Assembly: GCA_036306585.1 (NCBI GenBank)
Contig: JAXJZF010000004.1
Span: 124,001-188,000, forward strand
DNA from: Aphodovivens sp036306585
GTDB taxonomy: Bacteria > Actinomycetota > Coriobacteriia > Coriobacteriales > Eggerthellaceae
Reading direction: 5' to 3'
DNA: 64,000 bases
This document shows, piece by piece, positions 8,709-19,649 of the stretch; the stretch's first letter is position 1, and every line of letters starts with the position of its first letter. A model generated the notes under the pieces. The model made no database searches and was not told the origin of the DNA. It worked only from the letters and a program-made list of their open reading frames with translations. The position numbers were made by a program, and so were the translations under genes.

Positions 8709-8995
8709 GCGTTGCCGCCTTATGCCGGGCTTCCGGTTTCTTCGTTCGCCGTGCTTGTCCGGGAAGCGGTTGGAATATTCTTATCCGCGAACCGTTGGCC
8801 ACTTTATGCGCCCACCGCTCGAAACGACGCGCTGCCGAAGGTTGCCCGGATGTAGTCTTGGCCTGCGCCGATAATGGCGTGGGGGTCCGGCAAGCCGGAA
8901 CGATGAGAGGCTTCGCAGGACGCGCATGCCGCATGGCGCGGTAAACCAAGCAAGCGCCCGCCAAGGGCGCAATGTGCGTGGAAGGAGCCCTCCCT
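8709..8995. other. Intergenic region before aldehyde dehydrogenase
   Basis: No gene seen. A small hairpin (GCGCCC / GGGCGC near 8955-8970) lies just before the ribosome site of the aldehyde dehydrogenase. A weak TTGTCC with TATTCT 15 bp away (8755-8781) is a possible promoter for that gene. Confidence 0.4.
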
Positions 8996-10480
8996 ATGAA
9001 CAATCCTGCCCAGCAATCCTATCAGCTCTACATCGGCGGCGAATGGATGGATGCCTCGGACGGCGGCACCATCGATTGCTATTGCCCCGCCAACGGAGAA
9101 AAGCTCTCCACCATCGCCGATGCCACCAAAGAAGACGTCGACCGTGCCGTCGATGCTGCTTGGAAAGCGTTCGATACCTGGGGAAAGACCGATAAAGCCC
9201 AGCGCGCCATCATTCTGAACAAGGTGGCGGACGTCATCGAGGAGAATGCCGAGCACTTCGCGTTGCTCGAGTCACTGGACAACGGCAAGCCCATCCGAGA
9301 GACGCGCGCCATAGACGTCGCCTACTCGGTGGATCATTTCCGCTATTTCGCCGGTTGCCTGCTGGCCGACACCGGCGAGGCCGATATGCTCCCCGGCAAC
9401 ATGATGTCGCTGGTGCTGCATGAGCCCATCGGCGTCGTCGGCCAGATCGTGCCGTGGAACTTCCCGTTCCTCATGGCCGCGTGGAAGCTGGCCCCGGTGC
9501 TCGCCGCGGGTGACTGCACCGTATTCAAGCCCTCTTCAAGCACTAGCCTCACCGTGCTCGAGTTGGCGCGCTTGACCCAGGACATCATCCCCGCCGGCGT
9601 GTTCAACGTGGTTACCGGCCGTGGCAGCAAGTCCGGTCAGTACATCCTGGACAATCCCCGCATCTCCAAGCTTGCGTTCACCGGTTCCACCGAGGTCGGC
9701 CGCGACGTCGCCCGTGCTGCAGCGGAGCGCCTCATCCCTGCCACGCTGGAGCTGGGCGGCAAGTCGGCCAACATCATCTTTCCCGACGCCAAGTGGGACA
9801 TGGTGCTCGACGGCGTGCAGCTGGGCATCTTGTTCAACCAGGGCCAGGTCTGCTGCGCCGGCAGCCGCATCTTCGTGCACGAGGATGTTTACGATAAGTT
9901 CGTCGAAGACGCCGTGGCGGCCTTCAGCAAAGTGAAGGTGGGCATGCCGTGGGAAGACGACACCCAGATGGGCAGCCAGATCGACCAGCGCCAGGCCGAC
10001 AAGATCCTGGAGTACGTCGAGATCGCCAAGCAGGAAGGCGGCAAGGTGCTGTGCGGCGGCGAGCGCTACACCGAAGGCGAGTGCGCCAAGGGCGCGTTCC
10101 TCAAGCCCACGCTTATCGAGATCCCCAACAACAAGTGCCGTGTGGCGCAGGAGGAGATTTTCGGCCCGGTGGCCGTGCTGCAGAAGTTCAGCACCGAGGA
10201 AGAGGTTATCGAGCTGGCCAACGACTCGGTGTACGGCCTGGGAGGTGCCGTGTGGACCCGCGACATCAACCGCGCGCTGCGCGTGGCTCAGGGCGTGCAC
10301 ACCGGCCGCATGTGGATCAACACCTACAATCAGATTCCTTCCGGCGCGCCGTTCGGCGGTTACAAGGAATCGGGCATCGGCCGCGAGACGCACAAGATCA
10401 TGCTGGAGCATTATTGCCAGACCAAGAACATCATGATCAACCTAAGCGAGGAGCCTTCCGGCTTCTACCCCGAGCAGTAA
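8996..10480 (+). CDS. NAD(P)-dependent aldehyde dehydrogenase
   Basis: A 494-residue classical aldehyde dehydrogenase oxidising an aldehyde to the acid. Motifs: PWNFP near residue 155, GSTEVGRDV for the cofactor, the general-base Glu in LELGGKSA near 252, and the catalytic Cys in GQVCCAGSR at residue 286. ATG 8996 follows GGAAGGAG. It is close to the acetaldehyde/ALDH-2 type, but substrate is not certain. It has its own terminator and no obvious alcohol dehydrogenase partner here. Confidence 0.93.
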   Translation: MNNPAQQSYQLYIGGEWMDASDGGTIDCYCPANGEKLSTIADATKEDVDRAVDAAWKAFDTWGKTDKAQRAIILNKVADVIEENAEHFALLESLDNGKPIRETRAIDVAYSVDHFRYFAGCLLADTGEADMLPGNMMSLVLHEPIGVVGQIVPWNFPFLMAAWKLAPVLAAGDCTVFKPSSSTSLTVLELARLTQDIIPAGVFNVVTGRGSKSGQYILDNPRISKLAFTGSTEVGRDVARAAAERLIPATLELGGKSANIIFPDAKWDMVLDGVQLGILFNQGQVCCAGSRIFVHEDVYDKFVEDAVAAFSKVKVGMPWEDDTQMGSQIDQRQADKILEYVEIAKQEGGKVLCGGERYTEGECAKGAFLKPTLIEIPNNKCRVAQEEIFGPVAVLQKFSTEEEVIELANDSVYGLGGAVWTRDINRALRVAQGVHTGRMWINTYNQIPSGAPFGGYKESGIGRETHKIMLEHYCQTKNIMINLSEEPSGFYPEQ

Positions 10481-10530
10481 TCTCGGACGCATATTCGGCA
10501 ATCGATTCCGACTGCCTGTTTTCCTCTTTT

Positions 10531-10555
10531 GGCGCCGCCTCCCTTGGGCGGCGCC
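10531..10555 (+). terminator. Terminator after aldehyde dehydrogenase
   Basis: A 9-bp perfect stem GGCGCCGCC / GGCGGCGCC with a 7-base loop, followed by TTCGCGTTTC. The T-run is imperfect. Confidence 0.75.
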
Positions 10556-10658
10556 TTCGCGTTTCAGGGGTTTTCGCCGTTGCCCGAATGAGGATGCCCT
10601 TGGGCGTCTGGTTGCGTTTCCATCCTGTTACGGCCGATTGCCAGAGGGGGTTTTCCGA

Positions 10659-10683
10659 GGATAATGGAGAAGTTTCATTATCC
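10659..10683. promoter_or_regulatory. Inverted repeat, candidate operator of the XRE-cupin gene
   Basis: GGATAATG and CATTATCC are perfect 8-base inverted arms separated by 9 bases, 74 bases before the XRE-cupin start. The left arm contains a GATAAT that could serve as a -10. Its position fits autoregulation by the downstream regulator; this is inference. Confidence 0.5.
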
Positions 10684-10756
10684 GCAGGCACCGCTGCGCC
10701 CTGGCGAGCAAACACCCCGGTGCAGGTACCGTTACGAGAAAAAAGGAGCGTGAGAA

Positions 10757-11338
10757 ATGGAAGAAGAGAACAAGCTCGGCAAGAAGATCACCACTCTGCG
10801 CGAGGCCCATCACCTGAGCGCGCAGGATCTGGCCGATCGCTGCAGCTGCGACGTTTCCGTCATCGAAGGTCTCGAGGGCGGGGAGCTGCCCCCTTCGCTT
10901 GCGCCTCTCATCAAGATCACCCGCGCTCTCGGCGTGCGCCTGGGCACCCTCATGGACGACGATGAGGAGCTCGGCCCCGTTTACATCGATGCTGAGCAAA
11001 TGGAGGAGGTTCAGCGCCTGAAGAGCCTGCAGACCGCCAGCGATGCCGGCGACTTGAGCTACTTCAGCCTGGCTGCTGGGCGCCCCTCTCGTCACATGAA
11101 TCCGTTCGTCATCACCGTGGATCCCTCCGACGAGACCGAGCACGAGCTCGTGGGTCACGAGGGCGAGGAATGGTTGTTCGGCGTCGAGGGCCAGATCGAG
11201 ATCGAGTACGGCAAGGGCAACGTCTACGTGCTGGGGCCCGGTGAGAGCATGTACTACGACTCCATCGTCCCGCACCAGGTTCGCGCCCATGATGGTCAGA
11301 AGGCGAAGTTCCTCGCCGTCGTGTACGAGCCGATGTAG
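10757..11338 (+). CDS. XRE-family regulator with cupin sensor domain
   Basis: A 193-residue protein with an XRE helix-turn-helix (about residues 7-65: LREAHHLSAQDLADRCSCDV...) and a C-terminal cupin barrel (about 125-190) with HELVGHEGEEWLFGVEG and VPHQV strands. Such proteins bind DNA and sense a small ligand in the cupin. ATG 10757 follows AAAAGGAGCG. The acyl-CoA ligase starts 15 bases after its stop, so the pair is almost surely an operon and the ligand may be an acid or acyl-CoA used by the ligase. Confidence 0.9.
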   Translation: MEEENKLGKKITTLREAHHLSAQDLADRCSCDVSVIEGLEGGELPPSLAPLIKITRALGVRLGTLMDDDEELGPVYIDAEQMEEVQRLKSLQTASDAGDLSYFSLAAGRPSRHMNPFVITVDPSDETEHELVGHEGEEWLFGVEGQIEIEYGKGNVYVLGPGESMYYDSIVPHQVRAHDGQKAKFLAVVYEPM

Positions 11339-11352
11339 GTCGGAGGCGACGC

Positions 11353-13098
11353 ATGACTGAATCTGATTCCAAGCGCATTCCGGTGATGCCGGAAGACGTG
11401 GTGGCGGCGGCCATCGCGGCAGGGGAGCCGGTTCCGGGTTCGCAGGACTATCCCCTGCATTCCGAGAAGACCATCGGCGCGTACTTCCGCGACCAGGTGG
11501 CCGTGGATCCCTACCATGAGTTCGTCGTGTACCCCGACCGCGACCTCCGCTGGTCGTACAAGGATTTCGACGACCGCACCGACAATCTGGCGCGCGGCCT
11601 GCTGGCAATCGGCATGGAACCGGGCGATCACCTGGGCGTGTGGGCGCGAAACATCCCCGACTGGCTTACGTTCATGTACGCGTGCGCCAAGATCGGCGTG
11701 GTGATGGTCACGGTCAACCCCGTGTATAAAAGCCATGAGCTCGACTACGTGCTGAAGCAGTCCGACATGAAGGCGCTGTGCGTCATCGATGCCTACCGTG
11801 ATGTCGACTACCTGCAGATCATCCGCGATCTGGTGCCGGAGACCCTTACCCAGGAGCGCGGCCATCTGGAAAGCAAGAACTACCCGTGCCTGAAGAACCT
11901 CATCTACATGGGGCCCGAAAAGCACCGAGGCTTCTACAGCGTGCCCGAGCTCATCCTGCTGGGCAGCTACGTCGACGAGAATGCTCTGGCCGAAGCTGAG
12001 ACGAAGTTCGACAACAACGACGTCTGCATGATGCAGTACACTTCGGGCACCACTGGGTTCCCCAAGGGTGTCATGCTCACGCATCGCAACATCCTCAACG
12101 ATGGCTTCTACATCGGCGAGGGCCAGAAGCTCACGCCGATCGACCGCGTCACGCTTCCCGTGCCGTTCTTCCATTGCTTCGGTTGCGTGCTGGGCGTGAT
12201 GGCATGTCTGACGCACCGCTGCACCATGGTCATCGTGGAGGACTTCGACGCCAGCCTGGTGCTGCAGGCCATCCATAAGGAACGTGCCACCGCTGTCTAC
12301 GGCGTGCCCACGATGTTCATCGCCGAGCTGAACCACCCCGACTTCGACACGTTCGACCTGTCCAGCCTGCGCACGGGTATCATGGCTGGTAGCTCTTGTC
12401 CGTCCGAGACCATGCGCGAGGCCATCGAGCGCATGAACCTGCGCGAGCTTACCATCTGCTACGGCCTCACCGAGACGAGCCCCGTGTTCACCCAGACCAG
12501 CGCCGACGACGACCTCGAGCACAAGTGCGAGACGGTGGGCAAGCGCCATCCTCCGGTTCTGGTGAAGATCGTCGACCCCGAGACCGGTGAGCGCTGTGGC
12601 TTCAACGAGCCCGGTGAGCTGTGCTGCAAGGGTTACAACGTCATGAAGGGCTACTATAAGATGCCCGAGGAGACTGCCAAGGTCATCGACGACGAAGGCT
12701 ACCTGCACTCCGGCGACCTGGGCACGGTGGACGAGGAAGGCTACTACCGTGTCACCGGCCGCGTGAAGGACATGATCATCCGCGGCGGCGAGAACATCTA
12801 CCCGCTCGAGATCGAGAACTTCCTGCTTACGCATCCCGGCGTGCTGGACGTCCAGGTGGTCGGCGCCCCCGATGAGCGCCTCGGCGAGATCGTTGTCGCA
12901 TTCATCCGCAAGCGCCCCAACTACGAGGGGGAGATGACTGAGCAGAGCGTCCGCGAATGGGCGATCCCGCGCATCGCACGCTATAAGGTGCCCAAGCGCG
13001 TGTTCTTTGTGGACGACTTCCCCATGACGCCTTCCATGAAGGTGCAGAAGTTCAAGCTGCGCGAGATGGCAGCCGAGATGGTGGGCGCCTCCAAGTAG
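11353..13098 (+). CDS. AMP-forming acyl-CoA ligase
   Basis: A 581-residue adenylate-forming ligase that activates a carboxylic acid with ATP and CoA. Motifs: YTSGTTGFPKGV near residue 229, YGLTETSP near 370, the hinge GRVKDMIIRGGENIYP near 470, and a late lysine in PSMKVQKFK. The full length and linker fit fatty- or aryl-acid CoA ligases; substrate cannot be read. It follows the XRE-cupin regulator, with GTCGGAGGCG as ribosome site, and ends before a strong terminator. Confidence 0.92.
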   Translation: MTESDSKRIPVMPEDVVAAAIAAGEPVPGSQDYPLHSEKTIGAYFRDQVAVDPYHEFVVYPDRDLRWSYKDFDDRTDNLARGLLAIGMEPGDHLGVWARNIPDWLTFMYACAKIGVVMVTVNPVYKSHELDYVLKQSDMKALCVIDAYRDVDYLQIIRDLVPETLTQERGHLESKNYPCLKNLIYMGPEKHRGFYSVPELILLGSYVDENALAEAETKFDNNDVCMMQYTSGTTGFPKGVMLTHRNILNDGFYIGEGQKLTPIDRVTLPVPFFHCFGCVLGVMACLTHRCTMVIVEDFDASLVLQAIHKERATAVYGVPTMFIAELNHPDFDTFDLSSLRTGIMAGSSCPSETMREAIERMNLRELTICYGLTETSPVFTQTSADDDLEHKCETVGKRHPPVLVKIVDPETGERCGFNEPGELCCKGYNVMKGYYKMPEETAKVIDDEGYLHSGDLGTVDEEGYYRVTGRVKDMIIRGGENIYPLEIENFLLTHPGVLDVQVVGAPDERLGEIVVAFIRKRPNYEGEMTEQSVREWAIPRIARYKVPKRVFFVDDFPMTPSMKVQKFKLREMAAEMVGASK

Positions 13099-13140
13099 GC
13101 TTCCCGCATCGACGACCTGCACCGCACAATCAAGGTTGCC

Positions 13141-13176
13141 AACGGGCCCGCAGCTATTCCAAGCTGCGGGCCCGTT
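13141..13176. terminator. Terminator after acyl-CoA ligase
   Basis: A 15-bp perfect stem (AACGGGCCCGCAGCT and its complement) with a 6-base loop, followed by CTTTATG. One of the strongest hairpins in the window; it can also serve the convergent DUF454 gene. Confidence 0.9.
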
Positions 13177-13241
13177 CTTTATGCAGGGACTATGCGAGCG
13201 GAAGGGTTGAGCCGAGGGTTCGCATGCGGCTAGCGTCGGTG

Positions 13242-13637
13242 CTAGCGCTTTCCGTCGGTGTCGACATCGAGCCGGTCGGAGACCGTGGGGGTGCGGATGA
13301 GCATCAGATACAGCAGGAACACAGCGACGCAGGCGAGGATCGCCCAAACGAGGGGCTTTTGCACGGCGATCGCCGAAACTACCAGCACGCCGAGGGAGAA
13401 CACGAGGATGCGGGCTTTCTTGGCGGGGGAGATGCCGCCGCGTTCCTTGAAGGGCTCCACGTAGCTGCAATACAGTTTCGTGGAGCGCATCCAAGTATGG
13501 AGGCGCGGAGAGCTTTGGGCGAACAGAAATCCTGCAAGAAGCATCAGCGGCGTGGTGGGCAGCACGGGGATGACGACGCCCACGGCGCCTATCCCCAGGC
13601 ACAGCCAGGCAAGCCCAAGCAGAAGGTAACGTGTCAT
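13242..13637 (-). CDS. DUF454 (YbaN-like) small membrane protein
   Basis: A 131-residue protein with three to four hydrophobic helices. The N-terminal GAVGVVIPVLPTTPLMLLAGFLFAQSS pattern (given here in part: VLPTTPLMLLA) and the following SSPRLHTWM are the hallmark of the YbaN/DUF454 family, whose function is unknown. ATG 13637 follows GGAGAG at a good distance; ATG 13649 has none. Monocistronic, ending against the acyl-CoA ligase terminator. Confidence 0.87.
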   Translation of the reverse strand: MTRYLLLGLAWLCLGIGAVGVVIPVLPTTPLMLLAGFLFAQSSPRLHTWMRSTKLYCSYVEPFKERGGISPAKKARILVFSLGVLVVSAIAVQKPLVWAILACVAVFLLYLMLIRTPTVSDRLDVDTDGKR

Positions 13638-14032
13638 CGGTCTCTCCATAGATCTGCGGTAGATAACGCAACTATACAGGGTGCACGCGCATGGGCGCGC
13701 CGACCATATTGTTAGAGCGGCGGAAGGCGCACCGGAGCGGTCAAGCGATGCGCTCGGCGAGGGCGAAACTCTGTTCGATGAGGGTTGCTCGGGTAATGAC
13801 AGTCGTGCAGCTGGGGGAGAAGTTGTGTGCGGGTGCGGGCTGCCGGGCAGCGAATGAAAGAGAGCGATGCTGATCGGTGCATGGCGGAAGCGGCAGCTCG
13901 GCTCCTGCGTAGGGGCGCCTAACGTCACTCCGTCTTCGTCTCGTGCGAGCCCCCTGTATGCGTCCCGCTTGACTTCGCCGCACGTGCGCCGCGCCACATG
14001 TGCAGAAGTTGCGATATGCCCGGGGGCGTGGG
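13638..14032. other. Non-coding region before the rimP promoter
   Basis: About 400 bases with no gene I can support. Several overlapping open frames on both strands exist but none has a ribosome site or recognisable product. One minus-strand frame ends TLIEQSFALAERIA, which looks protein-like and could be a decayed gene, but it is too short to defend. No initiator tRNA precedes rimP, unlike in some bacteria. Confidence 0.5.
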
Positions 14033-14061
14033 TGGAAATGCAGCAGGGGATATGGTATAAC
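14033..14061 (+). promoter_or_regulatory. Promoter of the rimP-nusA-infB operon
   Basis: TGGAAA (14033-14038), 17-bp spacer, TATAAC (14056-14061), with TGG directly before the -10 as an extended element. It gives a leader of about 155 bases before rimP. That leader holds a short dyad (ACTTTC / GAAAGT) but no structure I recognise. Confidence 0.6.
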
Positions 14062-14224
14062 ATGCAGAGCATGCGCAAGTGCGTGGGAACACGCATGCGC
14101 ACCATACTTTCGGACCGTTTTGAAAGTGGGCTTGTCCCGCTTTCTTTGTTGTAGGGCCAAAAGAGGTGCGCGGCGCCCGGATAGCAAGGCGGTGCGCCGC
14201 CGCGAGATGAAAGGAGCGAACAGC

Positions 14225-14695
14225 GTGCTGAGCAACAGGGAAAAGCAGCTTCTGGCAGCGCTCGAGCCCCGTGCGGCGGAGGAAGGCGTAGAGATCGTCA
14301 CCGTCGAGGTGGTCGGTTCGCGCAAATCGCCCACCATTCGCGTTTACATCGACACCGACCATGGCGTGACCTTCGACGAGCTGTCGGCCGCCCAAGCGTG
14401 GATCAACGACCTCATGGATGAGATCGACCCGTTCCCGGGCGCCTACATGCTTGAGGTGTCTTCGCCGGGCATCGACCGTCCGTTGCGCACGCCGGAGCAT
14501 TTCAACCGATTCGCCGGTCAAACCGCCGTTGTGAAAGCGCAAAGCCCCATCGACGGGCGTAGCTCCTTCACCGGGGAAATCGTGTCGGCAGACGGGGACG
14601 CGGTGACGCTCGAGGTGGACGGAGCGCAGGTGAGCGTGCCTTTTGGCAGTATCAAACGTGCCCATTTGAAGGGCACCGTGGATTTCGGCTCGTAA
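14225..14695 (+). CDS. rimP: Ribosome maturation factor RimP
   Basis: A 156-residue RimP, needed for 30S subunit maturation. Visible are the N-terminal alpha/beta domain (ITVEVVGSRKSPTIRVYID-like run), LEVSSPGIDRPLRTPEHF, which is the family signature, and the C-terminal SH3-like domain. GTG 14225 lies 9 bases after AAAGGAG; ATG 14207 has no such site. First gene of the operon, 31 bases before nusA. Confidence 0.92.
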   Translation: MLSNREKQLLAALEPRAAEEGVEIVTVEVVGSRKSPTIRVYIDTDHGVTFDELSAAQAWINDLMDEIDPFPGAYMLEVSSPGIDRPLRTPEHFNRFAGQTAVVKAQSPIDGRSSFTGEIVSADGDAVTLEVDGAQVSVPFGSIKRAHLKGTVDFGS

Positions 14696-14726
14696 GCAAG
14701 GGCAGGATAGGGAAAGGAATTCAGTC

Positions 14727-15938
14727 GTGGCAACCTCCGAACTGATCGAGGCGCTCCAGGCGCTGGCCCATGAGCGCAAGATCGATGAACTGTACCTGAT
14801 CGATCGCCTTGAGGCATCCCTGGCGAAAAGCTATCAGCATATCTTGGACCTGGAATGGGATGCGCGCGTGACTATCGACCGCCAGACGGGTAAGATCTAC
14901 GTGTACGAGCTGGTGCCCGTGGGCGAGCCCGATCCCGAGACCGGCGAATACACCGAATTCGAGGAGCGCGACGTCACGCCAGACGACGTGAGTCGCATCG
15001 CCGCGCAGAACGCTAAGGGCGTCATCAGCTCGATCGTGCGCGAAGCCGGCCGCCAGTCCATCTACGAGGAGTTCTCCGGCCGCGTGGGCGATCTGGTGAC
15101 GGGCACCGTTCTACAGGGCACGCCCGACTTCACTATCATCAAGATCCGCGACGGCGTCGAGGCGGAGCTTCCGCACTACGACCTCAAACGCAACCCCGGC
15201 GAGCGCAACGAGCGCCCCGAAGGCGAGCGCTACCGTCATAACCAGCGCTTGAAGGTGCTCATCATCGAGGTGCGCGATCCACAGAACGAGCCTCCACGCA
15301 TGCGCGGCGACCAGGCTCGTCCGTCCATCGTGGTGTCCCGCACCCACCCGGGCCTCATCCGCCGTCTATTCGAGATCGAGGTCCCCGAGATCTACGACGG
15401 TCTGGTGGAGATCAAATCCATCGCACGCGAGCCCGGCGCCCGCTCGAAGGTCGCCGTTGCTTCGCGCGAGAGCAACCTCGACCCGGTGGGCGCATGCGTC
15501 GGCCCGAAAGGCAGCCGTGTACGCATGGTCGTCGAGGAGCTGCATAACGAGCGCGTCGACGTCATCCAGTGGAGCGACGACCCGGCAACCTACGTCGCCA
15601 ACGCGCTTTCGCCCGCAAAGGTGACGCGCGTCATCGCCGACGAGGATAAGCATTTCGCCACGGTCATCGTTCCTGACGATCAGCTGTCGTTGGCGATCGG
15701 CAAGGAGGGCCAGAACGCACGCCTCGCCGCACGTTTGACCGGCTGGCATATCGACATCAAGAGCGCCTCGTTCACCGGCGTGGTCCCCGAAGAGGAGGAG
15801 AACATGCTTATCGACGAAGAGGAAGCTCCAGAAGAGGAGCTGTGCGCCTATATCAGCGACGACGGCGTGCATTGCCGTAATCACGCGCGTCCCAATAGCC
15901 GGTATTGCGGCGTCCACGCCTTCATGGATGGCGAATAG
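14727..15938 (+). CDS. nusA: Transcription termination/antitermination factor NusA with zinc-type tail
   Basis: A 403-residue NusA that binds RNA polymerase and nascent RNA. Order: N-terminal polymerase-binding domain (about 1-125), S1 domain (about 130-200), then two KH domains with GPKGSRV and GKEGQNARLAARLTGW. After an acidic linker the last 35 residues hold CAYISDDGVHC, then RNH, then RYCGVH. This gives C-x9-C-x2-H-x7-C-x2-H, a plausible zinc-binding module absent from model NusA proteins. GTG start after GGAAAGGAA. Confidence 0.95.
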   Translation: MATSELIEALQALAHERKIDELYLIDRLEASLAKSYQHILDLEWDARVTIDRQTGKIYVYELVPVGEPDPETGEYTEFEERDVTPDDVSRIAAQNAKGVISSIVREAGRQSIYEEFSGRVGDLVTGTVLQGTPDFTIIKIRDGVEAELPHYDLKRNPGERNERPEGERYRHNQRLKVLIIEVRDPQNEPPRMRGDQARPSIVVSRTHPGLIRRLFEIEVPEIYDGLVEIKSIAREPGARSKVAVASRESNLDPVGACVGPKGSRVRMVVEELHNERVDVIQWSDDPATYVANALSPAKVTRVIADEDKHFATVIVPDDQLSLAIGKEGQNARLAARLTGWHIDIKSASFTGVVPEEEENMLIDEEEAPEEELCAYISDDGVHCRNHARPNSRYCGVHAFMDGE

Positions 15939-15965
15939 CCCAAGGACGCGGGGAAGGGGAGCACG

Positions 15966-16262
15966 GTGACAGAGAGGAAGCCCATCCGGCAGCGCAGCTG
16001 CATCGTCTGCGGAAAGCAGGCGGGCAAGTCGCAGCTGCTCCGCATCGTGCGCACCGCCGGCGGTTCCGTCGCGTTCGACGAGACGGGGAAGGCGGCAGGC
16101 AGGGGAGCCTACGTGTGCTCCGCGGATTGCCTGGCAACCGCACTTGGAACCAAGAAGCTCGAGCGGGCGCTGAGAACGAAGCTCGATCGGCAGACAGCGG
16201 AACAGATCGAAGCCGACGTGATTTCGGCGCTGCGCGAGTCGCAGGGGATAGAAGAGGAGTAG
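15966..16262 (+). CDS. rnpM: YlxR/RnpM family RNA-binding protein
   Basis: A 98-residue DUF448/YlxR protein. The IVCGKQAGKSQLLRIVR start and GRGAYVC with a following CLATAL are the family marks. Members bind RNA, and the Bacillus one is reported to act on RNase P. It lies between nusA and infB as in most Gram-positives, but the usual ylxQ (L7Ae-like) neighbour is missing. GTG 15966 follows GGGGAGCAC. Six bases separate it from infB. Confidence 0.9.
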   Translation: MTERKPIRQRSCIVCGKQAGKSQLLRIVRTAGGSVAFDETGKAAGRGAYVCSADCLATALGTKKLERALRTKLDRQTAEQIEADVISALRESQGIEEE

Positions 16263-16268
16263 TGGTAT

Positions 16269-19025
<2,757 letters not shown>

Positions 19026-19247
19026 GGGTGGCTCCATCCGGGTTCACCGGTACGCGGCGGTGGGGAGCGGCGCGGCGATCGATCGGCGAGGGAAGGATCA
19101 TTCCCGCCGCCGCCGCGCGGCAGCCTCGCCGCCGCGTTTCTTTAGCGCAGGTTCCGGCTATTTCCCTGCAGTGGGTGCCTGCGGGGGCGCCGGTGCGCTA
19201 CTCTAGAATCTATCCGATGCGGGATGCAACTTCGAAAGGGGCGCATC
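19026..19247. other. GC-rich gap between infB and rbfA
   Basis: 222 bases without a gene. It is very GC-rich, with many GCCGCC repeats on both strands that can fold, but no hairpin with T-run stands out. TAGAAT at 19204-19209 could be a -10 for rbfA; no -35 is clear. Confidence 0.4.
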
Positions 19248-19649
19248 ATGAAGCAGGGTTCATCCAATAGGCGTGTGAACGGGCAGGCACAGGAGGTCAT
19301 CTCTAGCATCCTGCTCTTCGAAACCTCCGACCCCCGGCTCGACCTGGTCACTATCACCGGATGCGAGGTGAGCTACGATCGCAGCGCCTGCAACGTCTAC
19401 TACACCGCCGACCCCGACTCGTACGACGATGTCGCGGCGGCATTCAAGGCGGCATCCGGCCGCATACGCTCGCTGATGGCGCGCAAACTGTCCTGGCGCG
19501 TGGCGCCCGAGCTGCGCTTTCATCTGGACACCAGCGTCGACGAGGCCGAGCGCATCGCGGCGGCGCTGAAGGCCGATGCGCCGCGCAATGCGGCATCCAC
19601 CCAGCATGCCGAAGAGGCGGAATACGGGGAGGGCGACGAGCGCGCATGA
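19248..19649 (+). CDS. rbfA: 30S ribosome-binding factor RbfA
   Basis: A 133-residue RbfA, a cold-shock-related factor for 16S rRNA 5'-end maturation. VNGQAQEVISSILLFETSDPRL is recognisable in part (SSILLFETSDPRL), as is ELRFHLDTSVDEAERI near the end of the KH-like fold. ATG 19248 follows GAAAGGGGCG. The last 20 residues are an acidic extra tail. Its stop overlaps the nrnA start (ATGA). Confidence 0.9.
   Translation: MKQGSSNRRVNGQAQEVISSILLFETSDPRLDLVTITGCEVSYDRSACNVYYTADPDSYDDVAAAFKAASGRIRSLMARKLSWRVAPELRFHLDTSVDEAERIAAALKADAPRNAASTQHAEEAEYGEGDERA

Noticed and set aside
11296..13671. Minus-strand frame of 791 codons opposite the acyl-CoA ligase
   Set aside because: It is antisense to a gene with all adenylation motifs and has no start signal or known domain.
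13741..14337. Minus-strand frame of 198 codons between DUF454 and rimP
   Set aside because: It overlaps rimP and its promoter, has no ribosome site, and its composition looks like a GC-rich shadow. The protein-like end TLIEQSFALAERIA is too little evidence.
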